From Verrucomicrobiota bacterium (GTDB lineage: Bacteria; Verrucomicrobiota; Verrucomicrobiia; Opitutales; UBA953), in the NCBI GenBank assembly GCA_026397965.1, contig JAPLTU010000039.1, positions 190,039-254,038 on the forward strand: a stretch of 64,000 nt of DNA, read 5' to 3'. This document shows positions 63,074-64,000 of the stretch, piece by piece. Each line of letters starts with the position of its first letter. The stretch's first letter is position 1. The notes below the pieces were generated by a model. It was not told the DNA's origin. It ran no database searches and worked only from the letters and a program-made list of their open reading frames with translations. Both the position numbers and the translations under genes were made by a program.

Positions 63074-63547
63074 TTACCAGCGGAGGTGAGCGAAGGCACG
63101 GTTAGCTTGAGCCATCTTGTGCGTTTCTTCGCGCTTCTTTACGACGTTACCCGTGTTGTTATACGCATCGACGACTTCCGCCGCGAGGGCTTCGGACATC
63201 GTGGTTCCTTTACGGCCAGCGGCCGCATCGACGACCCAGCGCAAGGCGATGCTGTTCTGGCGTTCGTGGCTGACTTCGACCGGTACCTGATAAGTTGCGC
63301 CACCGACGCGGCGGCTCTTTACTTCAAGCTTCGGACGGCAATTTTCAAGCGCCCCGAGGAGCAACTCGACTGGATTACCTTTCATGAGCTTCTCGCTCAC
63401 TTTTTCGATCGCTCCGTAGACGATGCCTTGGGCGATCGACTTTTTGCCGGACTTCATCACGACATTGATGAGCTGGCTAACCAATGGGCTGCCATAACGG
63501 GCGTCCGGTAAATGGGCGCGCTTGGTTGCTTTACGACGACGAGACAT
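63074..63547 (-). CDS. rpsG: Ribosomal protein S7
   Basis: 157 residues. KPDARYGSPLVSQLINVVM-type ARYGSPLVSQLINVVMKSGK, and VSHERQNSIALRWVVDAAAG. It organises the 3' domain of 16S rRNA near the E site. 34-base gap to rpsL. Confidence 0.98.
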   Translation of the reverse strand: MSRRRKATKRAHLPDARYGSPLVSQLINVVMKSGKKSIAQGIVYGAIEKVSEKLMKGNPVELLLGALENCRPKLEVKSRRVGGATYQVPVEVSHERQNSIALRWVVDAAAGRKGTTMSEALAAEVVDAYNNTGNVVKKREETHKMAQANRAFAHLRW

Positions 63548-63581
63548 ATTCTAAGATTGAGCTAGGGATTACGGAAATGGA

Positions 63582-63965
63582 TTACGCCTTCTTTTCCTTC
63601 GGACGCTTGACGCCGTACTTGGAACGGGAACGACGACGCTTTTCGACGCCAGAGCAGTCGAGAGGGCCGCGCACGATGTGGTAACGGACACCTGGAAGAT
63701 CTTTGACGCGACCCCCACGCACGAGGACAACGGAGTGCTCTTGGAGCTTATGGCCTTCGTCCGGAATGTAAGAAATAACTTCCTGACCGTTCGTGAGGCG
63801 CACCTTGGCGACCTTACGTTGGGCGGAGTTAGGCTTCTTCGGAGTACGAATCATGACCTGCACACAAACGCCGCGGCGGAAGGGTGAGTTGTTCAAGGCC
63901 GGAGATTTGGACTTGGCCTTGGGTTTGACCCGCGGATTGCGGACGAGTTGGTTGATGGTAGGCAT
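63582..63965 (-). CDS. rpsL: Ribosomal protein S12
   Basis: 127 residues. [20 protein letters not shown] start, the decoding-site loop [18 protein letters not shown] with the lysines that govern streptomycin response, and [19 protein letters not shown]. Gln replaces the Leu of the usual NSALRK. It heads the visible str block; its promoter lies near or past the window end. Confidence 0.98.
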   Translation of the reverse strand: MPTINQLVRNPRVKPKAKSKSPALNNSPFRRGVCVQVMIRTPKKPNSAQRKVAKVRLTNGQEVISYIPDEGHKLQEHSVVLVRGGRVKDLPGVRYHIVRGPLDCSGVEKRRRSRSKYGVKRPKEKKA

Positions 63966-64000
63966 GGACCTCGGTAAATAGGGAAAAGAGTGTTTGGGCA

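Overview
The window reads as a chromosome segment of a Verrucomicrobiota bacterium, probably near Opitutales. This is an inference from protein signatures: an EF-Tu with 'GHIDHGKS' and a KTVTI switch I in place of RGITI, a type III glutamine synthetase, a cytosolic-type malate dehydrogenase and the overall protein style. Base composition is moderately GC-rich and even throughout. I see no insertion sequence, prophage, CRISPR array or integration site. Most genes lie on the minus strand, coding density is very high, and no gap longer than about 300 bases lacks a gene.

Layout. 1-5.7 kb: the end of a YggS-type PLP protein, a LysR regulator, a small membrane protein, a conserved 482-residue protein of unknown function, and the protease SppA. 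5.7-10.9 kb: an exopolysaccharide export operon on the minus strand (outer-membrane barrel, SLBB lipoprotein, Wzz/BY-kinase, M48 lipoprotein peptidase). 11.0-23.8 kb: the classical block tRNA-Thr, tuf, tRNA-Trp, secE, nusG, rplK, rplA, rplJ, rplL, rpoB, rpoC. 23.9-30 kb: an HtrA-like protease with a coupled small protein, SMC, and rpsU on the plus strand. 30-38.3 kb: glnN with a sigma-54-type promoter, a DUF481-like barrel, protoporphyrinogen oxidase, an MFS transporter, a DUF362-like protein and mdh. 38.3-45.4 kb: a run of exonuclease, HrpB helicase, phosphoesterase, dnaX, guaA and a zinc-ribbon membrane protein. 45.5-64 kb: the alpha, spc, S10 and str ribosomal blocks in near-standard order (rplQ up to rpsL), transcribed leftward.

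The window is mostly core information processing, so the interest lies in deviations. (1) rpoC is broken near its 3' end: about 35 conserved residues are missing and the last 87 residues lie in another frame. (2) RpoC has lost all four cysteines of the second zinc site and carries an apparent internal duplication between the two half-sites. (3) dnaX has an A9 run just after the clamp-loader core, and both alternative frames stop at once, as expected for tau/gamma production by slippage. (4) A small predicted secreted protein sits between rpsS and rplV in the S10 operon. (5) glnN has a strong GG-N10-GC promoter with a repeat-flanked palindrome upstream. (6) tRNA-Trp has four mispaired stem positions. 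(7) S5, S11 and the BY-kinase carry unusual low-complexity N-termini. (8) rpmD, rpmJ, infA and adk are missing from their usual places in the spc/alpha region.

How the genes work together. The 45-64 kb and 11-23 kb blocks supply ribosomal proteins, elongation factors, Sec translocon parts and RNA polymerase. The 38-45 kb run serves replication and nucleotide metabolism. The 5.7-10.9 kb operon exports a polysaccharide under tyrosine-kinase control. SppA, the HtrA-like protease and the M48 peptidase form an envelope quality-control group.
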